From NCBI RefSeq assembly GCF_023630705.1, contig NZ_JALQEM010000018.1, forward strand, positions 124,001 through 188,000: DNA of 64,000 nt, read 5' to 3'. Shown here one piece after another: positions 41,307-50,103 of this stretch (positions are counted from its first letter, which is position 1; each line of letters opens with the position of its first letter). The stretch comes from Caballeronia sp. GAFFF1. Lineage in GTDB: Bacteria; Pseudomonadota; Gammaproteobacteria; Burkholderiales; Burkholderiaceae. The notes beneath the pieces were generated by a model. That model did no database searches. It saw only the letters and a program-made list of their open reading frames with translations, and was not told where the DNA came from. The position numbers were made by a program, and so were the translations under genes.

Positions 41307-42044
41307 ATGCGCCAACTGATACTGGACACCGAAACCACCGGCCTGAACGCTCGCACGGGCGACAGGATCATCGAAATCGGCTGTGTCGAGCTGATCAATC
41401 GCCGGCTGACGGGCAACAACCTGCACATCTACGTCAACCCGGAACGCGACAGCGACCCTGGCGCGCTGGCGGTGCACGGCCTTACCACTGAATTCCTTAG
41501 CGACAAACCCAAGTTCGCCGAGATCGCCGCGCAACTGCGCGACTTTATCGCGGACGCGGAGCTGATCATCCACAACGCGCCCTTCGATATCGGCTTTCTC
41601 GACATGGAATTCGCGCTGCTCGGGCTGCCGAAGGTGTCCGAGATTTGCGCCGGCGTGATCGACTCGCTCGCGCACGCGAAGCAGATGTTCCCCGGCAAGC
41701 GCAATTCGCTCGACGCGCTGTGCGACCGCTTCGGCATCAGCAACGCGCACCGCACGCTGCACGGCGCGCTGCTCGACTCCGAATTGCTCGCCGAGGTTTA
41801 TCTGGCAATGACGCGCGGCCAGGAGAGCCTCGTCATCGACATGCTGGGCGATGCCGAAACGGAAGGCGCGACGGCGGCGCCGCGCATCGCGCTGGACGAC
41901 CTCGATCTGCCGGTGATCGCCGCGAGCGGCGAAGAACTCACCGCGCACGAAGCGGTGCTCAACGACCTCGACAAGGCGCTCAAGGGCACGAGTGTGTGGC
42001 GGACAGAGGCGCCGCAGACCGAGCCGGATGCGGTCGCCGCATAA
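41307..42044 (+). CDS. dnaQ: DNA polymerase III epsilon subunit
   Basis: Proofreading 3'-5' exonuclease of the replicative polymerase. The ATG at 41307 (MRQLILDTETTGLNARTGDR) gives 245 residues. Exo I is DTETTG, Exo II is IIHNAPFDIGFLD, and Exo III has the catalytic His and Asp in AHRTLHGALLDSELLAEVY. The C-terminal tail, which binds the alpha subunit, is present (AHEAVLNDLDKALKGTSVW). It follows rnhA by 22 bases. Confidence 0.97.
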   Translation: MRQLILDTETTGLNARTGDRIIEIGCVELINRRLTGNNLHIYVNPERDSDPGALAVHGLTTEFLSDKPKFAEIAAQLRDFIADAELIIHNAPFDIGFLDMEFALLGLPKVSEICAGVIDSLAHAKQMFPGKRNSLDALCDRFGISNAHRTLHGALLDSELLAEVYLAMTRGQESLVIDMLGDAETEGATAAPRIALDDLDLPVIAASGEELTAHEAVLNDLDKALKGTSVWRTEAPQTEPDAVAA

Positions 42045-42070
42045 TTTTTCGAAATTGCTTAAAGAATCGC

Positions 42071-42099
42071 TTTACGAGACGAGATAGTCCTGACATAAT
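42071..42099 (+). promoter_or_regulatory. Candidate promoter of tRNA-Val
   Basis: TTTACG (42071-42076) and CATAAT (42094-42099) with 17-base spacing, 12 bases before the tRNA 5' end. Confidence 0.55.
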
Positions 42100-42111
42100 C
42101 TCAATCTCTTC

Positions 42112-42186
42112 GGGTGGTTAGCTCAGCGGTAGAGCACTGCCTTCACACGGCAGGGGTCACTGGTTCGATCCCAGTACTACCCACCA
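42112..42186 (+). tRNA. tRNA-Val (anticodon CAC)
   Basis: 75 bases. The acceptor stem is GGGTGGT/ACTACCC, the D-arm is GCTCAGCGGTAGAGC, and the anticodon loop TTCACAC gives CAC. The T-loop is TTCGATC and CCA is encoded. Confidence 0.96.
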
Positions 42187-42197
42187 GAATTCTGGTG
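42182..42197. repeat. 16-bp perfect palindrome across the tRNA-Val 3' end
   Basis: CACCAGAATTCTGGTG begins in the last acceptor-stem base, includes the discriminator and CCA, and extends 11 bases beyond the mature 3' end. It could form a hairpin in the precursor transcript. Confidence 0.7.
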
Positions 42198-42223
42198 CTG
42201 GTAACGCCAAGACACCGAAGATC

Positions 42224-42256
42224 AAAAGGCCCAAGTCTAGCGACTTGGGCCTTTTT
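42224..42256. terminator. Bidirectional terminator, tRNA-Val / DUF2214 gene
   Basis: Stem aaaaggcccaagtc / gacttgggcctttt with a 4-base loop and T-tract cctttttc. It sits between the convergent tRNA and membrane protein genes. Confidence 0.88.
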
Positions 42257-42281
42257 CATTTCCCGCCCGCGAACGAGGCAC

Positions 42282-42755
42282 TCACCTCGCCCAGACGCCC
42301 CGCGCCATTCCAGTCGCCGCAATCACCATCACGATAACGAGCGCCGCCTCGAGATCGCTCATCCACGCGAAGCGCCGCGCGCGCGTGAGGTCGATCGCCC
42401 CGCCCTGCGCCAGCGCCGCGCGCCAGCGAATCAGCGCGAGCATCGGTGAGACTTCGATGAGCAGAATGACCACGAGCGCGGTCATCTTCAGGTGAAAAAG
42501 CGGCTCGTGCAGATAGTACGCGCCGCCCTTCTCGAAGCCGCCGAACGCGCGCGTCAGGCCGGTGACGATCAGGACGACAGCCGCGATGCCCCACACCGCG
42601 TCCGACCGGAACACGTCACGCAGACGCAATGCGTTCGCTTGAACCGATTCTGCCGCGTCCACCCGGCGCAATGCCCGCGCCCGCGCGAGCACCGAACCGA
42701 GCGCGAAGCCGAAGGCGAGCAGATGAAGCGCGGCGAGCAACCAACGTATCAGCAT
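42282..42755 (-). CDS. DUF2214 family membrane protein
   Basis: A 157-residue protein with four predicted membrane spans (LIRWLLAALHLLAFGFALGS, AVWGIAAVVLIVTGLTRAFG, LFHLKMTALVVILLIEVSPM and DLEAALVIVMVIAATGMARG). It matches the DUF2214 pattern of predicted membrane proteins with conserved His and Arg in HLLAFG and FHLKM. The function is unknown. No partner gene is indicated. Confidence 0.75.
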   Translation of the reverse strand: MLIRWLLAALHLLAFGFALGSVLARARALRRVDAAESVQANALRLRDVFRSDAVWGIAAVVLIVTGLTRAFGGFEKGGAYYLHEPLFHLKMTALVVILLIEVSPMLALIRWRAALAQGGAIDLTRARRFAWMSDLEAALVIVMVIAATGMARGVWAR

Positions 42756-42829
42756 CCTTTCCTCCCACGATCGACAAGAAAGACGTGTCCGGCTCGCCCG
42801 ATGCGACTCAGCTCCGACTCAGGTCCGAC

Positions 42830-43627
42830 TCAGACCTGACTCAGCGTGGCGTCGAGCGCGCGTGCGGCGCTGCGGTCGCTTTCGGTGGAAAGCGGCGCGC
42901 GAAAAACCGTCGTGCGATTGTGACCGGCCGCGGCGGGCGAATCCCAGAGCAGTTCCACTTTCGGACGCCGCGAGAACCAGCTTCGCCGCGCGATGCCGTT
43001 CGTTGCCACGGGCGCTGCGGCCGGCTGCGCGGATGCCGCCAGCACCGGCCACTTCACCGACAGTTCTCGCGCGTCGTACTGGCCGAGCTTGCGGCTCTCG
43101 GCCCAGACCATGGCCGTGCGCGTGACGGGATCGAGCGAAATGGCATAGCGGCCGATGGCGAAGCGCCGCGCCGCGATGTTCGTGCGCCAGAGCGCGCGGG
43201 GCCGGCAAATCCACATCACCACCGCATAGAGCGCCGGCGCGACAGCCAGCCAGCCGTTGGTTTCCGCGAGCGCGTGCACGAAGCGCCGCCAGCCCGACGT
43301 CCAGACAAACGCTCCGACCGAGAAAATCGCAAAGCCGAAGGTCAGCAGCGCGAGCAGTCTCAGCGCTTGTCGAAGCCACTGCGGCAACGGATGCAGCGGA
43401 CGCTCCATGCGCGGCTTCGCGCCCGGCAGCACGATCAGAAGGAAGATGAGGACGAGATTGAGGCACGCCCACGGCGACGAAGTCATCGCGCGCACCGAGG
43501 AGAGGTAGCCCATCTGCGACATCGAGAGCGCCCATCGCGCCGCGAGAATCACGCCGATGGCCCGCAGCGCGAACAGAGTCCCTGCGCCCGGTGCCGGGCT
43601 CGCGCTGGTTTGCTTGGTTCTCGCCAA
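42830..43627 (-). CDS. Hypothetical membrane protein
   Basis: A 265-residue protein that I do not recognise. Four or five hydrophobic stretches occur in the first half (LFALRAIGVILAARWALS, ACLNLVLIFLLIVLPG, ALRLLALLTFGFAIFSVGAF and WLAVAPALYAVVMWIC), followed by a cytoplasmic-looking domain of about 120 residues with IGRYAISLDPVTRTAMVWAE. The second half might be a PH-like sensory domain, but that is a guess. It is 74 bases upstream of the DUF2214 gene in the same direction, so the two may be co-transcribed. Confidence 0.65.
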   Translation of the reverse strand: MARTKQTSASPAPGAGTLFALRAIGVILAARWALSMSQMGYLSSVRAMTSSPWACLNLVLIFLLIVLPGAKPRMERPLHPLPQWLRQALRLLALLTFGFAIFSVGAFVWTSGWRRFVHALAETNGWLAVAPALYAVVMWICRPRALWRTNIAARRFAIGRYAISLDPVTRTAMVWAESRKLGQYDARELSVKWPVLAASAQPAAAPVATNGIARRSWFSRRPKVELLWDSPAAAGHNRTTVFRAPLSTESDRSAARALDATLSQV

Positions 43628-43881
43628 AGGGTGCGCTCCTGTCCACGAACGTTGCCTGCCGCCGCTGTCTCTCCGCGCGGGCGGCCACTGCGCCTTGCGC
43701 AGCGCAAAGCTCGGACATTATAGGGAGATTACGGAGGGCGTCATCGGTTTCGCTTCGCGCACGCGGCGCGGCGCTCGAATTACGCCGCGACTGTGCCATT
43801 ACGACAACGCCCCGCGCACCTTTCGGCGGGCGGGGCGTTCTCCCAAGCCGCGTCGCTGCGGCCACAGACAGCTGGCAGCTA
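43628..43881. other. Intergenic region with GC-rich inverted repeat
   Basis: Between the hypothetical membrane protein and the glycosyltransferase. It contains an inverted repeat (aacgccccgc near 43805-43815 and gcggggcgtt near 43830-43840) that could fold as a hairpin downstream of the glycosyltransferase gene. There is no T-tract, so a terminator role is only possible. Confidence 0.4.
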
Positions 43882-44943
43882 TCAGGCGTTCACTTCCCGC
43901 AGCACGGTGCGGCGCTTCTGGCGCAGCAGTTCCTCATAGTTCTGCACGTAGCGCGCCGCCATCACCTTCGACGAGAAGCGCGTCTCGAACGTCTCGCGGA
44001 CCTTCGCGCGCGACAGCGAGTCAAGGCGCTTCACCGCGGCGATCGCCGAGAGTTCGTCTTCCACGACGAAGCCCGACACGCCGTTCTCGATCACTTCCGG
44101 CACCGAGCCGCGATTGAACGCGATCACCGGCGTGCCGCAGGCCATCGCCTCGATCATCACGAGGCCGAAGGGCTCCGGCCAGTCGATCGGGAACAGCAGG
44201 GCATGCGCGTTGCCGAGGAATTCGGTCTTCTCGGCCTCGCTGATCTCGCCGATGTACTCGACGTGCGGCAGCGCGAAGAGCGGCTTGATCTCTTCTTCGT
44301 AATAAGCGCGGTCGGCCTTGTCCAGCTTCGCGGCGATCTTGATCTTCATGCCCGCGGCCTGCGCGATGCGGATGGCGCGATCCACGCGCTTCTCCGGCGA
44401 AATGCGGCCGAGGAACGCGAGATAGCCGGGCTTCACGTTCGGAATCGGCTTCAGCAGGTTTTCCGGCAGGCCGTGGTACACCGTCGAGAGCCAGTTGGCT
44501 TGCGGCAGCGGCTGGCGCTGGTTGTCGGAGATCGACACCACCGGCACGTCATTGAACGTTTTGAAGATCGGCTGCAGTTCCGGAAGATCGAGACGGCCGT
44601 GCATCGTCGTCAGGAACGGCACCGGCTGGCGCGCGAACAGCGAGAACGGGTAATAGTCAATATGGAAGTGCAGCACGTCGAACTCGTCGGCGCGGCGGCG
44701 GACTTCTTCGAGCAGCAGCATGTGCGGCGCCATCGTGTCGCGGATAGTCGGGTCGAGGCGCAGCGCTTGCGGCCAGAAGGCTTCGAGCTTCGCGGACGTC
44801 TGCGAATCACCGCTCGCGAAGAGCGTGACGTCGTGTCCAGCCTCGACAAGAGCCTCGGTCAGATAGGACACCACGCGTTCCGTGCCGCCGTAGAGCTTCG
44901 GCGGAACAGCCTCGTGGAGGGGCGCGATTTGAGCGATTCGCAT
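43882..44943 (-). CDS. Family 4 glycosyltransferase
   Basis: A 353-residue GT-B fold protein. The N-terminal acceptor domain begins MRIAQIAPLHEAVPPKLYGG, with GGTERVVSYLTEALVEAGHD. The donor half has YLAFLGRISPEKRVDRAIRI and the E-x7-E signature in EPFGLVMIEAMACGTPVIAF. It probably transfers a sugar from an NDP-sugar to a glycan or small molecule; the acceptor is unknown. AGGAG lies 10 bases before the ATG. It stands alone, not in a capsule or LPS cluster. Confidence 0.9.
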   Translation of the reverse strand: MRIAQIAPLHEAVPPKLYGGTERVVSYLTEALVEAGHDVTLFASGDSQTSAKLEAFWPQALRLDPTIRDTMAPHMLLLEEVRRRADEFDVLHFHIDYYPFSLFARQPVPFLTTMHGRLDLPELQPIFKTFNDVPVVSISDNQRQPLPQANWLSTVYHGLPENLLKPIPNVKPGYLAFLGRISPEKRVDRAIRIAQAAGMKIKIAAKLDKADRAYYEEEIKPLFALPHVEYIGEISEAEKTEFLGNAHALLFPIDWPEPFGLVMIEAMACGTPVIAFNRGSVPEVIENGVSGFVVEDELSAIAAVKRLDSLSRAKVRETFETRFSSKVMAARYVQNYEELLRQKRRTVLREVNA

Positions 44944-45666
44944 GGTCGTGAAACTCCTAATAAAAGGTCAGGCAAGGTACTGCTGTCATGTTTGACATCG
45001 GGAGCGAATCGCTCGGCTCGGGCGAGAGCTTTTCGCGGCGCGTCGGCCTCGGCAGCGGCTGGTGCTCGTATAAAAAGCGGGTCGCCGATGACCGGCTCCG
45101 CGCGGGCGTTGCCGCAAGCAACTTCGAAGCCATATCTCAAAAACCGACGCGCCCAGCAATAAACGCGCTCGGGCTCCGGCGGTTGACGACTTCCTACAGA
45201 AAGCTGTCGAAAAGTCTAAGTGAAAACCCGGAGCGCATTATGGAGCCTTTTACACCGGCGACAGGGAGTCATTTCAACTTATTTACCTTGTTACACCGGG
45301 GAAACATTTAACAAACCCCTGTTTATTAAGGTTGTTCTACATTGGAGCACGTGCCGCGGCGATGCACGGGCGGCGACTCGCTCGCTGCCGTCGAGGGGCA
45401 TACCGAACGGGATGCTGGCGCATCCCATGCTTATATGGACGCTGCCGCGCGAGAAGCTCCGGGACAGGAGCGCGCTCGGCGGGCCGCGCCAGTTGCCGCT
45501 TCATCGCAAAAATGCGGGCGTTGTGCTTACAATGCGCGCCCAAGCCGAAAAGACGTGCTCGCGGTGACGACGCGAAGCGCACAGTCGATGTACGGACGGC
45601 AACATCCGCCGTGCATCATTTGCCTGAACGACGTTCGCACGCCCGGTTACTGGCTACAATTCAGCG
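44944..45666. other. Long divergent intergenic region with an AT-richer core
   Basis: About 720 bases between the glycosyltransferase (minus) and ABC transporter (plus). Frames here have no codon pattern, no binding site and no known domain. A block at about 45190-45350 is clearly poorer in G and C than its surroundings and contains tacaccgg twice, 41 bases apart (45251 and 45292). TACAAT at 45655-45660 could be a -10 if the ABC gene starts at 45748. Confidence 0.5.
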
Positions 45667-47628
45667 ATGGAGACGGCGCCGCGCCGCCTCGGTTTCGATG
45701 TCAATCGCGCCGGCTGTGCCGACGCATCGGACAGGCAGTGCATCCGCATGGCATCGCCCGAAGGCGCAACACACGCTCAACCGCTTTACGACCCAAAAAG
45801 ACCATTGGACCAACTCACCGTCTCCCAGCGTAACGCGCACAACGCCAAGCTCGCGAGCTATGCGCACCGCCCGCTCGCGTTCCTGATGCGCTACATCCGC
45901 CGGCATCCGATCGCCCATGCCATCGTGCTCGCGAGCGTGTTCGCGGCCGTCGGGTGCGCGCTCGCTTCGCAATATGCGATCAAGCATCTGATCGACGTGC
46001 TCGGTCAAGGGCGCGGCCACCCGGGCCCGCTCTGGGGCGCGTTCATGATCCTCGTCGGCCTGATCGCCGCCGACAATCTGCTCTGGCGGGTCGGCGGCTG
46101 GGTCGGCGCCCACGTGTTCGTGATCGTCACGGGCGATCTGCGCAAGGACCTGTTCTCGTACCTCTCCGGCCATTCGCCCACGTACTTCTCCGAGAAGCAG
46201 CCCGGCATGCTCGCGAGCCGCATCACCGCGACTTCGAACGCCATCTACACCTCCGAGAACGTGATGGCGTGGAACGTCCTGCCGCCGTGCATCGCGGTGC
46301 TGGGCGCGATCGTGATGATCGTCGCGGTCAATCCGTTGATGGCGGCGGGCCTCATGGCCGCCTCGATCATTCTCGCGCTCGTGCTCTACCGGCTCGCGAA
46401 GCGCGGATCGGCGCGGCATCACAGCTTCGCGTCGAAGGCGGCGTCGGTGGATGGCGAACTCGTCGACGTGATCGGCAACATGGCGCTCGTGCGCGCGTTC
46501 GGCATGACGTTCCGCGAGCAGAAACGCTTCGGCTCGACGGTGAAGGCCGAAATGGTCGCGCGCCAGCAAAGCTTGCTGTACCTCGAAAAGCTGCGCCTCT
46601 TCCATGCGGTGGTCACCGCGATTCTTTCCGCTGGCTTGCTGGGCTGGGCGCTGTGGCTATGGTCGCAAGGCCGCGCGACCTCGGGCGATATCGTGCTCGT
46701 CAGCTCGCTCGGCTTCACCATTCTGCACGGCACGCGCGATCTCGCCGTCGCCCTCGTCGATGTGACGCAGCACGTCGCGCGTCTCGCCGAAGCCGTTCAG
46801 ACACTGCTGGAGCCGCACGGCATGCCGGACCGGTCGGACGCGACGGAACTCGTGCCGCAAGGCGGGCGCGTCGATTTCGAAGGCGTGACGTTCGCGTATC
46901 CGCGCCGCCGTCCGATTCTCGACAACTTCCATCTGCATATCGAACCGGGGCAGCGCGTCGGCCTGATCGGCAAGTCGGGCGCGGGCAAGTCCACGGTGCT
47001 CGCCCTGCTGCAACGCTTCTACGAGACGCAGAAAGGCAGCATCAAGATCGACGGCCAGGATATCGCCGCCATCACGCAGGACAGCTTGCGTCACGCCATC
47101 GCGCTCGTGCCGCAGGATATTTCGCTGTTCCATCGCACGGTGTTCGAGAACATCGCGTATGGGCGTCCTGACGCGAGCCGCGAGGAAGTGTTCGCCGCCG
47201 CCCGCGAGGCGCGCTGCACGGACTTCATCGAGGCGATGCCGGAAGGTTTCGATACGATCGTCGGCGATCGCGGCGTGAAGTTGTCGGGTGGCCAGCGCCA
47301 GCGCATCGCCATCGCGCGGGCCATTCTGAAGAACGCGCCGATCCTGCTGCTCGACGAAGCCACCTCGGCGCTCGACAGCGCGTCCGAAGAAGCGATCCAG
47401 CAGGCGCTCGACCGGCTGATGATCGGCCGCACGGTCATTGCCATCGCGCACCGGCTCTCGACGCTGCAGAACTTCGACCGGATCATCGTGATGAGCGCGG
47501 GCCGCGTGATCGACGACGGCTCGCCGCAAGAGCTGCGCGAGCGGCCGGGGCTGTATCGCGAGTTGCTCGCCAAGCAACATGGCAAGCTGCCTTCCATCGT
47601 CGCGACGCCGCACAAGCAGCCGGCCTGA
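45667..47628 (+). CDS. ABC exporter, fused permease and ATPase (MsbA-like architecture)
   Basis: A 653-residue half-transporter expected to work as a homodimer. An N-terminal membrane domain of about six spans covers residues about 80-350 (HPIAHAIVLASVFAAVGCAL, LPPCIAVLGAIVMIVAV and LRLFHAVVTAILSAGLLGWA). The C-terminal ATPase has Walker A GKSGAGKST, signature LSGGQRQR, Walker B ILLLDEATSALD and switch His in IAHRLST. The start is unsure: 45667, or the ATG at 45748 (MASPEGATHAQPLYDPKRPL), which removes 27 atypical residues. The substrate is unknown; lipids, glycans or drugs are all possible. It is divergent from a glycosyltransferase. Confidence 0.9.
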   Translation: METAPRRLGFDVNRAGCADASDRQCIRMASPEGATHAQPLYDPKRPLDQLTVSQRNAHNAKLASYAHRPLAFLMRYIRRHPIAHAIVLASVFAAVGCALASQYAIKHLIDVLGQGRGHPGPLWGAFMILVGLIAADNLLWRVGGWVGAHVFVIVTGDLRKDLFSYLSGHSPTYFSEKQPGMLASRITATSNAIYTSENVMAWNVLPPCIAVLGAIVMIVAVNPLMAAGLMAASIILALVLYRLAKRGSARHHSFASKAASVDGELVDVIGNMALVRAFGMTFREQKRFGSTVKAEMVARQQSLLYLEKLRLFHAVVTAILSAGLLGWALWLWSQGRATSGDIVLVSSLGFTILHGTRDLAVALVDVTQHVARLAEAVQTLLEPHGMPDRSDATELVPQGGRVDFEGVTFAYPRRRPILDNFHLHIEPGQRVGLIGKSGAGKSTVLALLQRFYETQKGSIKIDGQDIAAITQDSLRHAIALVPQDISLFHRTVFENIAYGRPDASREEVFAAAREARCTDFIEAMPEGFDTIVGDRGVKLSGGQRQRIAIARAILKNAPILLLDEATSALDSASEEAIQQALDRLMIGRTVIAIAHRLSTLQNFDRIIVMSAGRVIDDGSPQELRERPGLYRELLAKQHGKLPSIVATPHKQPA

Positions 47629-47642
47629 CAAGCGAGTCACGA

Positions 47643-47680
47643 AAAAGCCGCGTTTCTGTTTAAGGAAACGCGGCTTTTTT
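47643..47680. terminator. Bidirectional terminator, ABC transporter / otsA
   Basis: Stem aaaagccgcgtttc / gaaacgcggctttt with an 8-base loop and A/T tracts on both sides, between convergent genes. Confidence 0.9.
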
Positions 47681-47684
47681 GCGT

Positions 47685-49067
47685 CTATCGCGCTTTCAGG
47701 TCGCGCAGGAAGTTGTCGCGCCACACGGATACGTTGTTGTCGCGCAAGAGCGCATACATCTCCTGGTGCCGGGCCCGGCGCTCGTCGAGCGGCATCGCGA
47801 GCGCGGTGGCGAGCGCATCCGCCATGCCGTCGATGTCCAGCGGATTCACAATGAGCGCCGCCGTCAGTTCGCGCGCCGCGCCCGCGAACTGCGAGAGCAC
47901 GAGCACGCCGGGATCCTCCGGGTTCTGCGCGGAGACGTACTCCTTCGCGACCAGGTTCATGCCGTCGCGCAGCGGCGTCACGAGACCGACATGCGCCTCG
48001 CGAAAGAGCGCGGCGAGCACCGGCCGCTCGTACTGGCGATGGATATAGCGAATCGGCGTCCAGTCCAGCTCCGCATAGCGCCCGTTGATGCGCCCCGATT
48101 CGGCTTCGAGTTGCTGGCGAATGTCGCGGTAAGCGTCGACGTCCGTGCGCGTCGGCGGCGCGATCTGTAGCAACGACACGTTGTTGCGCTGCTGCGGATC
48201 GTGCTCGAACAGACGCTCGAACGCGCGAAAACGCTCCACGAGGCCCTTCGAGTAATCCAGCCGGTCGACGCTCATCACCAGCTTGCGCTGATGCAGCGTC
48301 TCCTTGACGATCTGCACGTCGCGCCCGCCCTCGCCATCCTTGGCGAGCGCGCGCACTTCGTCCGGGTAGACGCCGATCGGATACGCCGCCGCCTTGAGCG
48401 TCTGGCCGAACGCGCGAATCTCGACAGGCGCCTTAGCGTGCCGCGTGAGCGCCCCGCCCGCCTCCGTTTCGATGTAATCGCAGAACGCGCGCACGTCCGG
48501 CTCCGTCTGAAAGCCGAGCAGATCGAACGCGCAAAGCGCCTCGACCAGTTCGCGGTGACGCGGCACGCTCAACAGAATCTGCGACGCGGGAAACGGAATG
48601 TGCAGAAAGAAGCCGATGCGATTCTCGACGCCGAGCGCGCGCAAAGCCTGCGCGAACGGAATCAGGTGATAGTCGTGCACCCAGATGACGTCGTCGGGCC
48701 GCAGCAGCGGCGCGAGCCGCGCGGCGAGCCAGTGATTCACGCGGCAGTAGCCGTCGTACTCGTGGCGATCGAACTCGATCAGGTCCGGACGATAGTGAAA
48801 CGCGGGCCACAGCGTCGCGTTCGAAAAGCCGCGGTAATACTGGTCGTAGTCGCGCCGCACGAGCCCGATGGTGGCGAACGTCACCGGGCCGTGCTCCTCC
48901 AGCGTAATGCCGTCGGGCGGCGTGGAGAGGACTTCGCCGCTCCAGCCGAACCACACGCCGCCGGTTTCCTTGAGCGCGTCGTAGACGCCGACGGCCAGCC
49001 CGCCCGCTGCCGGACCGCCCTCGGAAATCGGCGCGACCCGGTTTGAAACGATAATCAGACGGCTCAC
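47685..49067 (-). CDS. otsA: Trehalose-6-phosphate synthase
   Basis: GT20 enzyme joining glucose from UDP-glucose to glucose-6-phosphate. It has 460 residues. The start is a GTG at 49067 that overlaps the otsB stop (GTGA). Signature segments are [59 protein letters not shown] and [14 protein letters not shown]. It forms an otsB-otsA operon, so trehalose is probably made as an osmotic or stress protectant. Confidence 0.96.
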   Translation of the reverse strand: MSRLIIVSNRVAPISEGGPAAGGLAVGVYDALKETGGVWFGWSGEVLSTPPDGITLEEHGPVTFATIGLVRRDYDQYYRGFSNATLWPAFHYRPDLIEFDRHEYDGYCRVNHWLAARLAPLLRPDDVIWVHDYHLIPFAQALRALGVENRIGFFLHIPFPASQILLSVPRHRELVEALCAFDLLGFQTEPDVRAFCDYIETEAGGALTRHAKAPVEIRAFGQTLKAAAYPIGVYPDEVRALAKDGEGGRDVQIVKETLHQRKLVMSVDRLDYSKGLVERFRAFERLFEHDPQQRNNVSLLQIAPPTRTDVDAYRDIRQQLEAESGRINGRYAELDWTPIRYIHRQYERPVLAALFREAHVGLVTPLRDGMNLVAKEYVSAQNPEDPGVLVLSQFAGAARELTAALIVNPLDIDGMADALATALAMPLDERRARHQEMYALLRDNNVSVWRDNFLRDLKAR

Positions 49068-49816
49068 GCGTGCTTCCCCGCCGTTCCCGCGATCACTTGC
49101 AGCCAGTCGAGCAGCAGTTCCACCGATTCGATGCGTGAGCGCGCCACCGTCTCGCCCGGGCCGACCTTGATGGACAGACCATCGAACTCGTTGACGACCG
49201 CGAAGCCTTTCTCGTCGGTCAGATCGTCGCCGATGAAGACAGGCTTTCTGCCCGTGAACGGCGGTTCGGCCATGAAGGCGCGCAACGCGCGGCCTTTGTC
49301 CACGTCCTTCGGCTTGATCTCGTACACCATCTTGCCGGGCTGGAGCACGTAGGCATCGGCGTAGTCGTGCACGAGCCGCTCGGTCGCCGCGCGCGCGGCC
49401 GGCTCGCGGTCGGGCGCGTTGCGATAATGCAGCGCGAGCGCCGCGCCCTTGATCTCCAGCAGCATGCCGGGATTGGCGCTCACCACGCCCTCCAGCACGT
49501 GCTCCATGCGCAAGAGCCGCTCGTCGTTGAAGCCGATGCGCTGGACATCGCCGTTGGCGTCGCGCCGCTCGGCGCCGTGCATGCCCGCGACGGGCAGATC
49601 CGGAATCTGCAAGAACGAGTCGATATTGTCGATACCCCGCCCCGACACGACCGCGACCGCGTTGTTGGTCGCGCGTCTGAGCGCAGCGAGAATGTCGGGC
49701 ACCGATCGCGGCACGAAAATGCCGTCCGGCGTGGAGGCGAGCTCGACGAGCGTGCCGTCGAAATCGAAGAAAAATGCGGTCTCGGCGAGAGACAGGGAAT
49801 CGGGAAGAATTTGCAT
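49064..49816 (-). CDS. otsB: Trehalose-6-phosphate phosphatase
   Basis: HAD-superfamily phosphatase releasing trehalose. It has 250 residues from the ATG at 49816 (MQILPDSLSLAETAFFFDFD). HAD motif I is FFDFDGTLVE with the nucleophilic Asp, motif II is AVVSGRG, and the last acidic motif is FIGDDLTDEKGF. It is the upstream gene of the pair, with its stop overlapping the otsA start. A longer reading frame extends 85 codons upstream but lacks family similarity. Confidence 0.95.
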   Translation of the reverse strand: MQILPDSLSLAETAFFFDFDGTLVELASTPDGIFVPRSVPDILAALRRATNNAVAVVSGRGIDNIDSFLQIPDLPVAGMHGAERRDANGDVQRIGFNDERLLRMEHVLEGVVSANPGMLLEIKGAALALHYRNAPDREPAARAATERLVHDYADAYVLQPGKMVYEIKPKDVDKGRALRAFMAEPPFTGRKPVFIGDDLTDEKGFAVVNEFDGLSIKVGPGETVARSRIESVELLLDWLQVIAGTAGKHA

Positions 49817-50103
49817 CGGTCGTTGGCCTGTGGTTTCCCTTTGACGGCGCGCGGCGCGCGAAGTGTTGCGCATCTTACGTGCGCCAGCTTTCGGTCCGGA
49901 AAGCCGCGTGACTGACGGACGCCTTCGGCGAGCCTTCCGTTCATCGTCGACGGAGCTTTCAGCACGCGGCGATTGTGCGGCAAATCGTCTCAAAAAAGGT
50001 TCGCAACGTAGATGATGCGCTACCTCGGTCCGCAAAGGCGTGTATTTTGCGACAGATGTCCCTGCCGTCAAAGCCCGCCGCCTATCGCGGCCCGATCCTT
50101 CCG
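49817..50103. other. Divergent intergenic region otsB / SCO1
   Basis: About 287 bases that should hold the promoters of the otsBA and SCO1-ctaG operons. I see no strong consensus hexamer pair or hairpin. Confidence 0.4.

Noticed and set aside
44988-45567. Overlapping short frames in the long intergenic region before the ABC transporter
   Set aside because: Different frames overlap one another, none has a binding site, codon bias or recognisable sequence, so none is called as a gene.
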